A DNA stretch of 64,000 nt from Schoenoplectus triqueter (GCA_964058805.1 CAXKVV010000206.1:62001-126000); one strand, 5' to 3'. Numbered from the stretch's first letter, positions 36,864 to 50,189 are shown. Translations and numbers: made by a program. The notes: generated by a model from the sequence alone, not told the origin.

Positions 36864-39813
36864 TTAACTGTCCTCATCATCTGTTTGGGAGACGATCTTC
36901 CTTGATCTCTTTTTCATTGGATGTGGGGGTCCACCTGTCAGTTTCCAATTAATATGTAAATTACCCCCAGGCAATCAAACCAACATTACATACAGCTTGC
37001 TTCCATCAAGAAAGTAATTGAAGTGTACTACTGCTGGCACTAGAGTTGTGTACATACTATATAAATATAATGTGCACATTATTAAAGTCTCAGGATATAA
37101 ATATTTTAGGTGCTAAATATTCTCATTCTATTACCCATGCCTCCCCCTTTTGGAAAGAAGTACTTAAAGATATAGATTTGATTAATTTAGGTTTTAATAA
37201 AAAATTAGGATCAGGACATACAGTTTTGTTTTGGATTGACAGATGGCATAATGGTTGTGCTTTATACTGTGTTTATCCTCTTCTATTTTCTATAGTTTCT
37301 GATGTTAATATTACTGTTGCAAATGTTTTTTCTAATGGGTCTTTACACATAGAATTTAGGATACAATTAGTTGGTGCTTTTTAATTGAATGGAATAATCT
37401 TAAGGCTGAGTTAGCTTCAGTTCAACTTTTTCCCCTCACTTCAGATTTCAATATCTGGAGGTTGCACTCCTCTGGTACATTCTCAGTTCATTCCCTTTAT
37501 GAATGGCTGGATTTTGGTGGAGTAATTAATCATGAGTGTGATATAGTATGGCAATCTAAACTTCCTCTTAAGATTAAGATATTCATGTAGTTACTTAGGA
37601 AAAAAGTTCTTACTAAGGATCAATTAAAAAAAAAAAGGATGGCAGGTCCTGTGTTTTTTCTGGTAATTATGAAGATCTAAATCATTTATTTGTTTCATGT
37701 AATGTAGCTCAAGTTTTATGGAATTGGATTTCAATACATAATTCTTTTACATTCAAAGGATCTTCTCTTGAAGATTTGCGGATGTTAGATTGTTGTATCC
37801 CTTTGAAAGATAAAAGTTTAATGGAATTAGTGAGAAGTGCGGTTTGTTGGGTGCTATGGATTGAAAAAAATAATATTATTTTCAGAGAGGCTTCCCCATC
37901 CTCATTCGCTCTTTAGGTTTTAGAATTGTTAACTTAGCAACCTTTTAGTGTACAGCTAGAAATGCATCTCAATTATTTCGACTTACATTAATCTTACCCC
38001 AGGGGGGTAGACACTCTTCCTTTGCAGGTAGAGGCTCTGCCTATCGTGGAGGAAGAATAAGTCATGGAAGAGGGGATTCATGTGATCAGCACTCCCATGT
38101 TTGGACGCAGAATAATCAAAACTGTTGACGCTTGGTTCTTCCTGATTTTGTTATCTTGGGATATATTTGTTTTTTATGCCTCTTATTGCTGTGTAGGAAA
38201 ACGATTAAACTTGTATTTTGGCTGCTTGGTTCTTCAGTACTGTTATCTTTGCTTTGTTTTGGGCTAAAGTGTTGTTTTCAGTGGTATGATGCTCACTTTA
38301 GGTTAGATACATATAGGTCAACTCTGGATGTTAGAGTCTATGTGATTTCTTTACTGGTATTAGTTTAGTAGGTTTTTTGTATGTACTTATGAGGCTATAA
38401 CACCAGATGTTTGGTGTTTATTGCCTTTAAAACTCTTTGCTTATGGTTTCAATAGAAACCGGTGGCTTATATGCCACTTTTCTCTACAAAAAATTAAAGT
38501 CTCAGGATCATATTGGAGTTGAAGAGGTGACTTGGGTCTCTTTCCATGGTACTGAAGGAGATGGTGCACAATTGTATGACAATAGTTCTATATTTTGTTT
38601 ATCAAGTCCCTTATAAAGTTTAGATACCATTAGTATAATAGAATATTATTTAATAACAGCAAGTCAAATGCTCGAATCCTATATGAGAAGATCCATCTAA
38701 GCAACATGTTATCATGTTTACAAAAGAATCTGTACACAATGCATGCATGGGTAATTCTTTTTTTATTGAGAACAAAGTCAAAATGAGGTAGGCTGATAAG
38801 TTCAGAGCCTACCTTAGTACTACCATAATATTTTCATATTTCCATTACTTTATTTGAAGAGTAGTAACCTTACAATTAACAAAGCGATCGATGAAAAGGT
38901 TAGAAATTACATTATTTCTAGCAAGCAATTGCAAAACCATAATTTAGATCTTTTTCAAATATTATTACAGTTTGAAATTAATGAGATGGATATTGCATGA
39001 ACCCCTGCACTTGTTGAATTGAGGAAACCCTGATTCACTAACACTGGCCAGTCAACTAATTAGCTCTGACTTTCCCAGTTCAATCATGCCGCTTAACCCA
39101 GTAGGCCAGTAATGAAAGAATTGATCAAATAAGTACTGCAAGTTCAAAGGAGCCAACTTTACATGGAAAATTAAGGGTAACAGTTGAACTTGTGATGCAA
39201 AAATCAGAATTTGTATCCTCTTAAATTCACTTTTCAGATCACAAATCACTCAGGAATGGTCAATAATTCTCACATATATAAACGAAATCAGAAACTAAAT
39301 CAGATCATTTGTACCTTCGAGAAAGTAGGTAGAGCTAGGATATCCGCGCACAGAAGTAAACGAGAGAGACTCTTCTTCACTCATCAACACCACCTCTCCT
39401 CTCTCGTTTGCCACCCCACTCACCAATTCCATAACTCCGATAGGTCCGATAGGCTTTTTTAAAGGCGGGACCCAGTACGAAGCTCCTGGTACGAAAGGAA
39501 GCCAATCCGGGGCGGATCTCTTGACAATCACTCCCTGGATCGCATCCTGAAGGCGTTTGATTCCGATCAGTGCCGGCCTCATTTCAGAATCGGCATCCAA
39601 ATCGGAAGCGGGGTTTCCTTGATCTTCTTCGGGTAGGTTCGATCGAATTTCTATCTCGATGAGTTCTCCTTCGATCAATTCGCCTTTATTCTTCCCAGAT
39701 CGGCTGGATTGCGCACGGCGGAGGAGGAGAGAGGAGGGGACCAAAGCTCTCTGAGCTAAACTTTGCGCTCTCTTTTGAACTAGGGTTAGGGTTTGTGAGA
39801 GGATTCTAGCCAT
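36864..39813 (-). CDS. Plant-specific small protein, probably organelle-targeted
   Basis: Two exons join in frame on the minus strand: 39813-39315 and 36934-36864, giving 189 residues. The donor is GAAG|GTACAA and the acceptor GACAG|GTGG. The N-terminus is rich in Arg, Ser and Leu with almost no acidic residues (ARILSQTLTLVQKRAQSLAQ), which fits a mitochondrial presequence. The body has conserved-looking stretches RPALIGIKRLQDAI, RSAPDWLPFVPGASYWVPP and SFTSVRGYPSSTYFLEG, which I recognise from uncharacterised plant proteins. The C-terminus is basic then acidic (MKKRSRKIVSQTDDEDS). No function can be assigned. The 2.4-kb intron holds a truncated L1. Confidence 0.75.
37097..38492 (+). mobile_element. 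5'-truncated L1-type LINE inside an intron
   Basis: A perfect 16-bp TSD, ATTAAAGTCTCAGGAT, lies at 37081-37096 and 38493-38508. The insert starts in the 3' part of the L1 pol frame (SPFWKEVLKDIDLINLGF, HTVLFWIDRWHNG) and continues into the zinc-finger-like C-terminal region of plant L1 proteins near 37480-37740, which carries several stops. It ends in a short A-run. It lies opposite to the host gene. 5' truncation and a long TSD are hallmarks of target-primed reverse transcription. Confidence 0.93.
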
Positions 39814-42152
39814 GGCGAAAGAGGTGAACTTGTCGCTGACGGGATCAGGTGCACGACTGAAAAATTATCGCTGCTTGATATTTTTGGTGAGAAGAGGTAA
39901 AACGAAGATAAGTTTCATAAAAAAAACGAAGATAAAATGTGGGACCAGCATTTCAGTTGGTGAAACCGGGAATCGGTATCCTCTGATTATTTCTTCTGTG
40001 TTTTCATTTTAATCAATTAACTGTTCTGATTTAATAATAATAAATAATTTTATATATAAAAATTCATATTTAAAATTAAAATGAACTGTTTGTGAAGATT
40101 GTCCGCCTAGAAAATCGGGTGCTCCTGGTACCTTTCATCGTGCAAAAAATAACGTAAAAATAGAGAAATTGAGAATAGTAAATGAGGATAGTGAAAAAAT
40201 AATAATTTTTCAGTTAGCGTGAGGATAATAAAAATATGATGCTATTCCGAATATTAACATTAGACAAGAAAATAAGCAAATGATGTTGTATAACATTAGA
40301 CATGATTTAAATTGTAAGTAATGCAGCTAGTCTTACTATTTCGATAACGAAAATAAAAGAGATGAAAAATAGTATGTTTCCATCTCCGTTTATTATATAG
40401 CAGGGGAATACTTTTCAAACATCCTATTTTATTAACAAATTCATATTCGGCAAATAACCTTCGTGAGAATTGTTGTATTTAGTAACACACACTTTAAACG
40501 TGTTTTAATTGTTCTATTCGTGTTTTTCAATCAATTTACGTCACATATCACATAAATGATTAATTTTATGCATACAATTTAGCTAGAATTTATTTAAATG
40601 CGTTTTAATGAAAAATTTCCAAGTCTTTTAATCAATTTACACTTTTATTTGTAATTGTAAATAACCAAAATCCATAGGAATAATTCAAATGTCTTCCCCA
40701 TATTTATAAACTTATCAGAAATATTTTAAATAAATACGAGCTATTTTTATACACAAAATGCTACTATAAACCATTTTATTATGTTCGAGCTACCAATCAA
40801 TTAGCCGCCTATGTGATGGTAAAATCACTAAGATTCACATAAATGTTTTAAATTATATTTTCTACACGTTTCTAGACTTATCTAATCTAAATTAAATAGA
40901 TACGATGTGTTTGAAGAACAAAATCCTACTAAACATATTTTTAAATGCAATTTAATATTTTTAATCAATTTATGACTCCTTTGTACATATAAAATCACCA
41001 AAATTAATACAAATATTTCAAATTACATCTTTTACATTTTTTGAAATAATCTGAGCTAAAATTAAACAGATACAATGTGTATGATTCCGTCCATCCTTTT
41101 AAATAACTAGCCGTGTATTGCAGCAGAATATGATACCATAAATTTGCGTTTAAACTAAAGAAATATGATACCACAAATTTATGAAAATAATAAAATTTTG
41201 AATGTGTTGTATTATAACAATTACAAATTTGATATAGTTTAAAAACAAAAGAAGGGATGCATAATAAAAATAAAAAGTAAAATTAATAGAAACGAAAATA
41301 AAAGGTTTTTTATTAACAATGTAATATAAATGAATTAATAATAGTATATTGGATAATTTTTTTATTTTAAAATAGTCGATGAATTTATTTTATGTACGAG
41401 TTGATGGCTAATTTACTAAAAAGCATTTTAAACGCGTATGAATAGTTTTGAGTAATATCTTTTTATTAATATATATATATATATATTTAATATTTATTTA
41501 TTTTTAGTCGAATAATATAAAATATGATTAACAAATAAGGATGGAAAAAGTATAAGAGACTATGAAATATACTTGCTAATTGTTACATATGCCAAAATCT
41601 GTCAATTCTAGCTTACAATAATAATTCTTTAGTTCCGTCAATAATAATTCCCATTGAATTTCCTAAACCGGCATTTTCGAAAATGCTAAATAAGGATGAA
41701 TATTTTTTTCTTTTTATTATTTTTCAGGAGTAGAGACCAGAATATTAGAAGACGAGAAGAGAAAACAATATCCGTCTTCGACATGAGACGCAACACAGAT
41801 ATCCGTCGCAGGATATCTAGGCCCTGGAGAAAAAAAAATGTTCCTATTGACGGTTGAGATTAGTAGAGTGACGCGCATCTAGAAATATCAGACGTCTGAT
41901 CTTTTTCTCACCGTAGCCTCAAACAATCCCTAGTACTAGTGCATATGGAATCTATTTTGTTTTTAAATTTTTTTGCATGGTTTGCGGGGTCCATAATAGA
42001 TTAATAGCATAACCCACTAATTACGGTGTATTATAAATCGTAGTGGACCGAGTCTAATTACATTGTTTTCCCACCACCAATAGTACCATTGCAATATTCT
42101 TCATCTTTTTCGTTCCGGTTTATTAAGGCACGAAACTTCGTGAGCCTCTCTA
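39814..42152. other. Intergenic region between two divergently transcribed genes
   Basis: This should hold the promoters of the genes starting at 39813 (-) and 42153 (+). Most of it is AT-rich. Words such as ATAAAATCACCAAAATTAAT at about 40990 resemble the tandem repeat at 21950-22560. An (AT)n tract lies at about 41470-41490. A 14-base palindrome is listed separately. Confidence 0.5.
41887..41900. promoter_or_regulatory. ATCAGACGTCTGAT palindrome, possible bZIP site
   Basis: A perfect 14-base palindrome with a GACGTC core (a C-box type bZIP site) about 250 bases before the start codon at 42153. A role is inferred from position and core only. Confidence 0.35.
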
Positions 42153-44385
42153 ATGGCGGAGACCACTAATACCGGCGCTCCAAGTCCCAGCGTTTCAGAT
42201 CCGACGGCTACTGAAGGCCCGGATAATGCTTCTCAGGTGCTTTACGACCGTCGCATACCACTAATTCTTCCTTTTTCTTAATCCCTGACTCAGTAGTTAG
42301 CTTTCGGTCAAGGAATAAGTTCGTAACAAATCTAGGGTTGAATAAATAGGTGATCTGATTCCAATTGTAATTGCATTGTTTGATGGATTCGTTTGGAACT
42401 TCCTCCTGGCCCCGGTTGTTCTTTTAGTGTATGTTTAGTCTTTCTATTAAAACATAGTATTGAAATTGCTTCAGCAGAATTTATAATTGACGTGAAAATT
42501 TCAAGTGAAACAAGCTGATATAGTAATATAATTACCTGCTGATTAACCATTCTCTATGCAGTATAATCTCTACAGTTTTTTTTTCTTAGCTGTTTTCTTC
42601 TTTTTTTCTTTTATTTAGGTGCCAGATGTCCAATCCTCTCCTAATCTTTCATACCAGATGTCTCCAGTCTTGTATCATCCAATCATTCCTTTGCAAAATG
42701 AAGAACAAGAGCTTGCACCTGGTATCTATGCTATACCATCCAACCCATTTATTGGCATGATAGCTGGTTATTCACCTAATTCTCTCATTCCATTGAAGTA
42801 TCACATTCCCACGTAAGTCACTAGTTTAACCATGATTAATTTATAGAGTTTTTAACCCATACCCTGACAGTAAGTGGTGTGAATACTAATTTGTACTTTT
42901 GTTACTATATAGGATTGCATGCAGAACTTTGCATGCTTGGAATTTCCTCAGATACAATAAAAAATAGCAAGTTATTTTTTTTTTCAAAATAAGGAGGAAT
43001 TTTAAAAGTTGCACCTGTTCTCCCTATCTTTATACAGAAATTGTATTTGGAGCAGACATATTTCTAGATTGATTTCTTTTTCAAATCAGATCCCAATTTC
43101 TAGATGATTTTTTTCCGTCAGACTTCCAATTTGAAGTATCAAAATTGTTCAATTCTTTCAATTGCAGGGGAGACTCTCAAAATGTGGGGGGAGGGGATGG
43201 ACAAGGAGTGGCACAGCAAGGACAGCACAGACAGCAGCCACAGCAAGTGATGGTGCGGCGTTTCCAGTTCCAGTTCCAGCTGGACCTGGCTTTAATCATT
43301 AAATTAGCAGCTGTTGTCTTTCTCTTCTCTCAGGACAGTTCTAAGCAAAGGCTTTTCCTTCTCACATTTTTTGCCTTTGTTATATATTTGTAAGCTCTCT
43401 GTCTCTCTCTCTGTAAAATTTTATATGTAGGTATTTTTCTTTCTGGTACCACTTACATGTTGTATCCGTTTGAGCAGCAGGGATCAAATGCTTTTTATAA
43501 ATAAACCTTCTATATGGTCAATAACATACCTATGAAGTTACTTTCAATTTTATTTGTATTTCTTTCTTGGAGAACCGCTGTCAATGTTGTCTTTTCTTTT
43601 TTCTAATTAGCCTGTCCATACTGTTTGTTATGCTTGGTACTTACAAGCTATATGTGCTGTTATTAATTGGATTGTCCTTTCATCATTTCTACATTATTGA
43701 ATTTATTCGTTATCAAGCAAATTAGTTTTAGATAAAAATGATTTTGTTTCTAATAAAGTGCCTCTTCGGCAGATATCAGACTGGTACACTTTCACCTTTG
43801 CTGAGGTGGCTGAGACAAGCTGCTGCTGCAAGGCCCCCACCTCCTGCTGTTCGAGCAGATAACCAGCTCTTGGTTCCCCCAGCTAACAATGCAAATAATC
43901 AAAGACCTGGTACATAGTACTTTTTTTTTCATTGTTTGCATCTCTATCTCCTTGGTTATGATGGCTATTTGGTATTAATTTTAATGTTGCTCAATGACCG
44001 TCCTTACCAATACTGTATTTTCTGTGCGTTCATTATGTGAATCTTGTGAGAGGTTTTACAAGTACTAGTGACAAATGTATTTGAGTCTATAATTTTTTTT
44101 TTCGTTCAAAATTTATAAGCAACTAAAAATTTGTTCGCATTTTTTTTTACAGAAGGAAATGGTGGAGCGGAAAATCAAAACCCGAACCCTCATCCTAATC
44201 CTGATCAGGGTGCAGAAATGCAGGAGCATCTTGCTCAAATTAATCCCAATGCCAATGCTAATCCTAACCCTAACCTTAATCAAGTAGGCAACAATAATGG
44301 CTTCTGGGGTATTATCAAAGAAATACAAATGATAGTTGTTGGATTTATTGCATCTCTTCTTCCGGGCTTTCAACACAATGATTAG
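42153..44385 (+). CDS. Membrane protein with HERPUD-like C-terminal region
   Basis: Five exons join in frame: 42153-42236, 42619-42812, 43168-43389, 43773-43909 and 44153-44385, 289 residues. All introns are GT-AG. The N-terminal third is polar and Pro/Ser-rich. A Gly/Gln-rich stretch leads to a hydrophobic region (LALIIKLAAVVFLF, then RLFLLTFFAFVIYLY) likely to be one or two membrane spans. A low-complexity Asn/Pro region (NANANPNPNLNQ) precedes a C-terminal hydrophobic segment GFIASLLPGF. This resembles the C-terminal half of HERPUD/Herp ER-stress proteins (ends in FFASLLP), but the ubiquitin-like N-terminal domain of Herp is absent. An ER role is therefore only suggested. The gene looks intact. 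Confidence 0.8.
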
Positions 44386-45833
44386 CTTTTTATTTTTCTC
44401 TTTATTTATTTTGTAGTTTACGTTGAGAAACATCTTCCAATTTCTCGGATATTGTGCAAAAGCAAGCGCAAAGGGTCAAATAGTTTGTTATTTATGTTAA
44501 ACGTTAAATAAAATCGTGATTACAGGATCAATATTTGTATATTTTGGACCAGGAAGAGTTGGGGGGTTTTGTTTCGTTCAGGCCAGTTTGTATTTCAATC
44601 AAAAGATAGCTCGTTTGTTCTTTCTTAACTGTGATGTGTGAATGCAGCAATTACATCAAACATCCAACTTCTGTTGTTTTGAAAGGGTATTCTATCCAAC
44701 GAATGCATCACTAAGTACCAGTACAGTTTTTGAGAGGATAGATTCGAGCGTGCCACTAAAGATTTTACTACTAATGGAGACCTCAACATGAAAATGAGAG
44801 AGAAAAAGCAAAAGTTATCCTGATATCTCCTCTTCGCCTTACAGATCATTTATACAAACACCATAACAGAAGTAATAAAAATTGTACTCGGAAAACAATG
44901 TGTGAATCCATGTTATCCGAGTTCCATTACTTAACTAAAATATCAATTGGATTTCAGCAGTGGCAATACTTTGAGCAGCCACAACGGCTGAACAAGTGTG
45001 TAGTATGATTACATCTCAGGATCACCTGCTAAACGGTTTGCCAGTTGCCACCAAGTGTGTGAATTAGAGCATCACATTGGTGCTGATTATTAAAATTAAA
45101 ATTTTATGTCACATTATTAATAATAATTCATTTTAAGAATAATATTTCTTTCGTAATTAATTTTCTACTCTTCTACTGTCATGATGTGTCAAATGGACCG
45201 TTAAATTTAAATAATTATTTAATTTTGTCTAGTCTTTATATTTTTAAAATTAAAATAATAATTATTAAATAAAATTTGACAATTAATTTAACAAAAAGAT
45301 CCGGATAGGTGGAATTTTGAATCAGAATCACACTTGCTGGGAATCTTAACCAGGATTGGGGATTTACACAAGTGGTACCAAGCCATTGAAAAATCATGTT
45401 TGCCATAGGAGAGTGATGTAACAATTGTTGCGGATACATGTTTAGAGCGTCATCTCTTTTCACCCAACTGTTTCTAGAGATCCATTGCTGATCACATGGA
45501 AATTATTCAATAGAATTATTAAACAGTGAAATTAAAATATGAGGATGATCGCCAAAACAAATAAATAAACAAAACTTCTAGCTTTCTTTCACCCTCAAGC
45601 TTTCTACGCTCCTAAGACAACCATGTCCTGATCAATATAAAAAGGAAAAAAAAAGGTAGTTTCTTCTGCCAGTATTCTTTTTCATAATCAAGCATTCTTT
45701 TCTTTTCTCAAAATCCTTAAGGAACATAATGTAAAAGAAAAGAAGAGTAGTTCAAATAATACAATAAAGAAGGACAAAATTTACTTGTTGATGGTACATA
45801 CATTCTAATCGGAGAGATCAATGCATGACTTTA
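44386..45833. other. Spacer between two converging genes
   Basis: The genes at 42153-44385 (+) and 45834-48630 (-) converge here, so the stretch should hold both 3'UTRs. No other gene is visible. Confidence 0.5.
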
Positions 45834-48630
45834 CTAGTGATGATATTTTTGGCCCTTTATGATAGTCCATGCCCTACAAAAAAAAAGGCAAATAAACATT
45901 CAATGAATTGATACCCTGAAGCATGATGAGAAGTTGCACATTTGAGATATTCAACAAGTAACATTAACTATACAATGTTCTTCTTGTTTTCAAAAAAGCC
46001 GCTATACGCAAAGGTTTGATGTGCCAATTAGGACCAGGATGGTCCTATAAGGCTGTGATCCTGTTGGAGAGCTCAAATTTCATTTTTCCTTTTTTTTTTC
46101 TTGATTTTATTAATTTTTGTAGTTTCAGTTAGACAGATAGCTAAAGGCTACCGTTAAGGGTAGATTCGTACAGAGTCCCGAACACCAAATAAAGAAAAAG
46201 AGAAAAAAACAAACAAACAAAAGTTTCCTGATATAAGTAGTGTACTGAGCCAAAGTTGAGCCAGGAGGATAGGGATTTGGCAAGTAGCAGTAATTGGTTA
46301 CAAAACCAAAAAGAGCAACTAAAATAAATTAAGAATAGCAAATTATTGAATAAGAAAAAGAGAAAAAAAAACTATCATATCACTAGTATGTTTCTGAGGG
46401 TAACTATTGACTGATGACTGGTCTTATATGGAAAAGTACCAGTAAAAAAAAATAATAGAATTGAGATACAGATCTGGTACCTGTAGATTTGTTCTAGAAG
46501 AACAATTAAAGCTATTTGATGGTTCAAGACCAAAGATGAAAGACTGATTGTCATGTCAGCACGCTCTCTTACCAGTGGGCCGTGACCGTATGGACCTCCG
46601 ATACAAAATGTCAACCTCGTTGAACCCTGGATGATAAGCACTGTTTTGTCAGCTTGAAGAACATCGAATTGCAATTATTATGATTCAAGGTCAGGGAATT
46701 GGAAAAGCGAAAAAAAAAGGAAAATGTCCCTTCAAAATGAGAAACATCACCCAGTGCATTTACTGAAGTCCTTCAAAAGCAGCCAAACTATCCTCAATAT
46801 ATATAGAGGCAGTGGGATATGTTTCCGGGAAGTAAGGCGAGGCACAAAATGATAGACCAAAATTGCTCCATTTTTTTTTCTTTTGGGGTTTTTGTGTGTG
46901 TGTGTGGGGGGGGGGGGGGAGGGATATTTAATTTCTCCTTTTGTAAAAGCATGTCAAATTTTTATGGTTTACCATAGAATGCATGAAAATGTACCCAGCA
47001 AATCAAAATAAACAATGACATTGATTATATCATATATACTTTGTTAGCAGCATCACCAATTAGATCAGCCATTTCCTCTGATACTATATCTTTACCTTTC
47101 TCATCCATCATAACTACCTTGCACAATCAAGAAACTTAAATTAGAAAAATGCTTTCTATTTGTTGCTGCTGAAAAAATAAATATAAAAAGTAAAACAAAA
47201 AAATGCCATTTAAGAGCATACAAAATCATCAGGTGTGATATGTTGCACCATAACCATGTCTTCTGCTTCAATCTGAGACCTCACATCACTGCTCAAGGTT
47301 AAAAAACTTCATTATGAAATTAAAAATGAAAAATAAAATATATGAAGTACGATGTACAGGCTCTTTGCCTACCTTTCAATGGGGAGAATGAAAAATGCCA
47401 TTCAAAAGTTTAGTTCTTTTAGTAAATTGAGTTCTCTCTATATTAATCTTTGTCAGCAACCTGATAAACAATACAATTTTGGTGCCAGATATGTACCAGT
47501 AGCAGCATTCTGTTAATTTTACTTGCACAGTAAACAAAAAAAAAATACCTAGTGGCTTTGGGATTAGATTTGATTAGAGTATCTTCTATGTAGCAATAGT
47601 ACTTTATTTTCTGAGTGTACTCTTCAACAAGAAGCTGAGTTCCTTTAGACCTCTTCTTTCCGACTGTCAATACTCGAATTGGTATCGGTTTCTAAAGCAA
47701 CACAAAATCACATACAGCAATTGAGTTTCATAGTTATGGGTCTTATGGCCAGGTATAGTACTACTTGGCGCAGGGATGGATGCATGATTCCAATCACGAG
47801 GGCCAATTATCAGCTTGTAATAATTTATTGAGTTCAAACTCATTAACTAATCAGATTTTAAATAAAAAAAATTAATAATTTAATATATATTCTTATATAA
47901 TAGAAACTATTAAAATAGTATCCTTTTACATATTAAATATAACAACAAAATAAAAATCAGACTAATAAATAATCAAGTTGATGATGAAAGTTTTTTCTCT
48001 ACAAAATTTCATATTAAAATCTTTACATAATTATTTTATTATGCATAATATTAAATATTTTTTCTCAATAAAAATAATCAAATAATTCAGGAAAGATAAT
48101 TTTTTTTTCTAGGGGAACAAATTATTAAAAGCATTATCGAATAACACTATTTCTCAAAATCCACGGGAGGTAGCTGACCCCCTCCCCGGTATTAATTGGG
48201 TCCGCCCCTGACTTGGTGCATCCCACAAGTTTGATAGTTAATTCATGGCCCCAGGTTATTCTAAAATTAGCATAAAGCCGGAATTCAACAAGAATAAAAA
48301 CAAATTTGTTTTTGAAAGAAGAATCCATATAATTTCAAAAAAGAAATTGAACTGGTAGTTTTGCTTAAATAGAGCAGATTAACCACAGAAGATATAACAT
48401 TGCATCAAATTTTGAGGATAAACTTACTATAGACTGGCCCGCGTACTTGGATTTTCTTGCTTCTGCAGCGAGATATGATTAGACTCGAAAAGCAACAATA
48501 GATGCACAAGGAAGCAACAAAAAGAAAAGAAAAGGAAAACGAATAAAGAAATTCGAACTATACTTTGTGAAGGAGCGATTTTCTTTTTCAGAGAGAGATA
48601 TGAGCTGGAATGACACGACGTGACCGCCAT
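45834..48630 (-). CDS. RlmH-type SPOUT rRNA methyltransferase, organelle-type
   Basis: Seven exons join in frame: 48630-48564, 48462-48428, 47691-47549, 47288-47222, 47117-47040, 46626-46481 and 45873-45834, giving 191 residues. The first two exons encode about 34 residues absent from bacteria (Ser/Lys-rich, few acids), likely a plastid or mitochondrial transit peptide. The rest follows bacterial RlmH end to end: RVLTVGKKRS at the start, LIGDAAN, the SAM-binding knot CIGGPYGHG, LSSLVLNHQIALIVLLEQIY, and the terminal tail GQKYHH. In E. coli RlmH methylates pseudouridine 1915 of 23S rRNA, so a role on organellar large-subunit rRNA is inferred. A hAT element lies in the second intron. All splice sites are GT-AG and the frame is unbroken. 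Confidence 0.92.
47771..48210. mobile_element. Non-autonomous hAT element, family D copy 2
   Basis: The ends are CAGGGATGGATGCATG and, reversed, CAGGGGCGGACCCAATT. The flanks ACTTGGCG (47763-47770) and ACTTGGTG (48211-48218) agree at 7 of 8 positions. The AT-rich interior matches 56634-57061 at many words, such as GTTCAAACTCATTAACTAAT. It sits in an intron of the RlmH-type gene. Confidence 0.9.
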
Positions 48631-49828
48631 TAGCTTGGGAAAACCCGGCGAGAGAAAGCTATCAGCGATCACATAGAAACCTTATCGAAATTTGAGTTTA
48701 ATTTAATTGATTCGAAATTAATTCGTTTATCACTTGGAACGGGGCCGAGGAGATGCCAGAACCAGATTCGTAGTTCAGTAGTAGTAGTACTTGGAAAGTT
48801 CAAAAAAGTCCCTACATTTACTTTTAGTTGCAGCCGGCTGCCCAGCTGATTTTCTCACATGGAATTTGGAAATATAAGAAATCTCTAATTACCTCATATT
48901 TTTTTTTAATATATATGAGCTTGCAAAAGAAAAAAAAAACAATTCTGTAAATATGTCTGCACTGAAAATTTTGAAAAGAAATCACAATTTATTATAGTTA
49001 ATCCTGGTGCAGACCAATACTGATGCACGGAGCAGGTGTTGGTCTGGCAATGCCACCCCTAGTAACAAAATTAACAATTAATTACCAACTATTCATTTGC
49101 CACAGTTCTTTTTTCTATTATTTTAATTCTTCACATTTACGAATTGTTTGAAAAATACTCCGGATTTTGTAAAAATATCCTCATAACTTGTTCTCTCTTC
49201 AAAGCTCGTATTTTGATAAACTTATGTACGTTATCAAAGAATAGATTATTCTTCCCCAATTATATTTCTAATATTTCACTGAATCTATCCCCATATTTAC
49301 AATTTATCACCCTGCTGCCAATTGTCTTTTACTGACCCAATTTTTTGATCCTGTTAAAACAAACACATGTACAACATGATATAAAATACGAATAAACATA
49401 ATATATTTTACTACTAAAGTATAACCCAAAAAACGTAATTCATATAAAATAACAAAAATATCAGTTATAACTAATAGTTCTGAAAATCAGATATCTTGAG
49501 ATGGAAACGAGCAAAGTGTAAGTATTGATATTCAGAGATTTTCTTTAAACATAATGATAGCTTAATTAAGTATTTTTTTTAACTCTTTTCTATTTTTATT
49601 TAGTGGACAAAATTGTTAAATTTCAGAATATGAATTTTTTTATAGAATCTGAAACAACTTTTGGGATAAAATACAACAAACTTAGATATTTATTTATTTG
49701 TTTTATCAAAATTCAGATGTATCCATACGCACCCTCCAAATGCACTTTTTAATTAATTATTTATAAGTGAACTTGGCTCATAATTATATACCATACATTA
49801 AATATTATAATATTAATATTTTTAATAT
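48631..49828. other. Promoter side of the RlmH-type gene, then AT-rich spacer
   Basis: No further gene. A TAGTAGTAG repeat lies at about 48779. The part near 49340-49828 probably contains the 3' LTR of the copia remnant, whose outer end I cannot place. Confidence 0.45.
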
Positions 49829-50189
49829 TCTCCCACTTGACCTAAACTTTAAACATTATAATGAAGGACATGTTCAAACTTGGCAAACACAATTATATTC
49901 ACTTAAAAGCCTATTCAGTTAGAAACACCAAACTAAATTAATACAATCAAAATAACTATTATCGTTATTTGATTTTCATTAATTATAGCAGTGATATTCT
50001 TTTCAACAAATGATTAACTAATTTCATTTGATCCACAAGTCAAATTTGCTTAAATTCAATATATAAATAATAATAATAATGCACATCATAAGAAATAAAT
50101 AAATATTATAAATTCAAAATCAATGTACACAAATGAAGCTTTAATACATAAACTAAATATTATCTATTACAACAATATCATAATTCATT

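Noticed and set aside
39780..39795. Telo-box-like TAGGGTTAGGGTTT
   Set aside because: It is coding sequence of the first exon of the minus-strand gene (Thr-Leu-Thr-Leu).
44255..44285. Telomere-like CCTAACCCTAACC text
   Set aside because: It is inside the coding region of the Herp-like protein, encoding the Asn/Pro repeat, so no interstitial telomere is needed to explain it.
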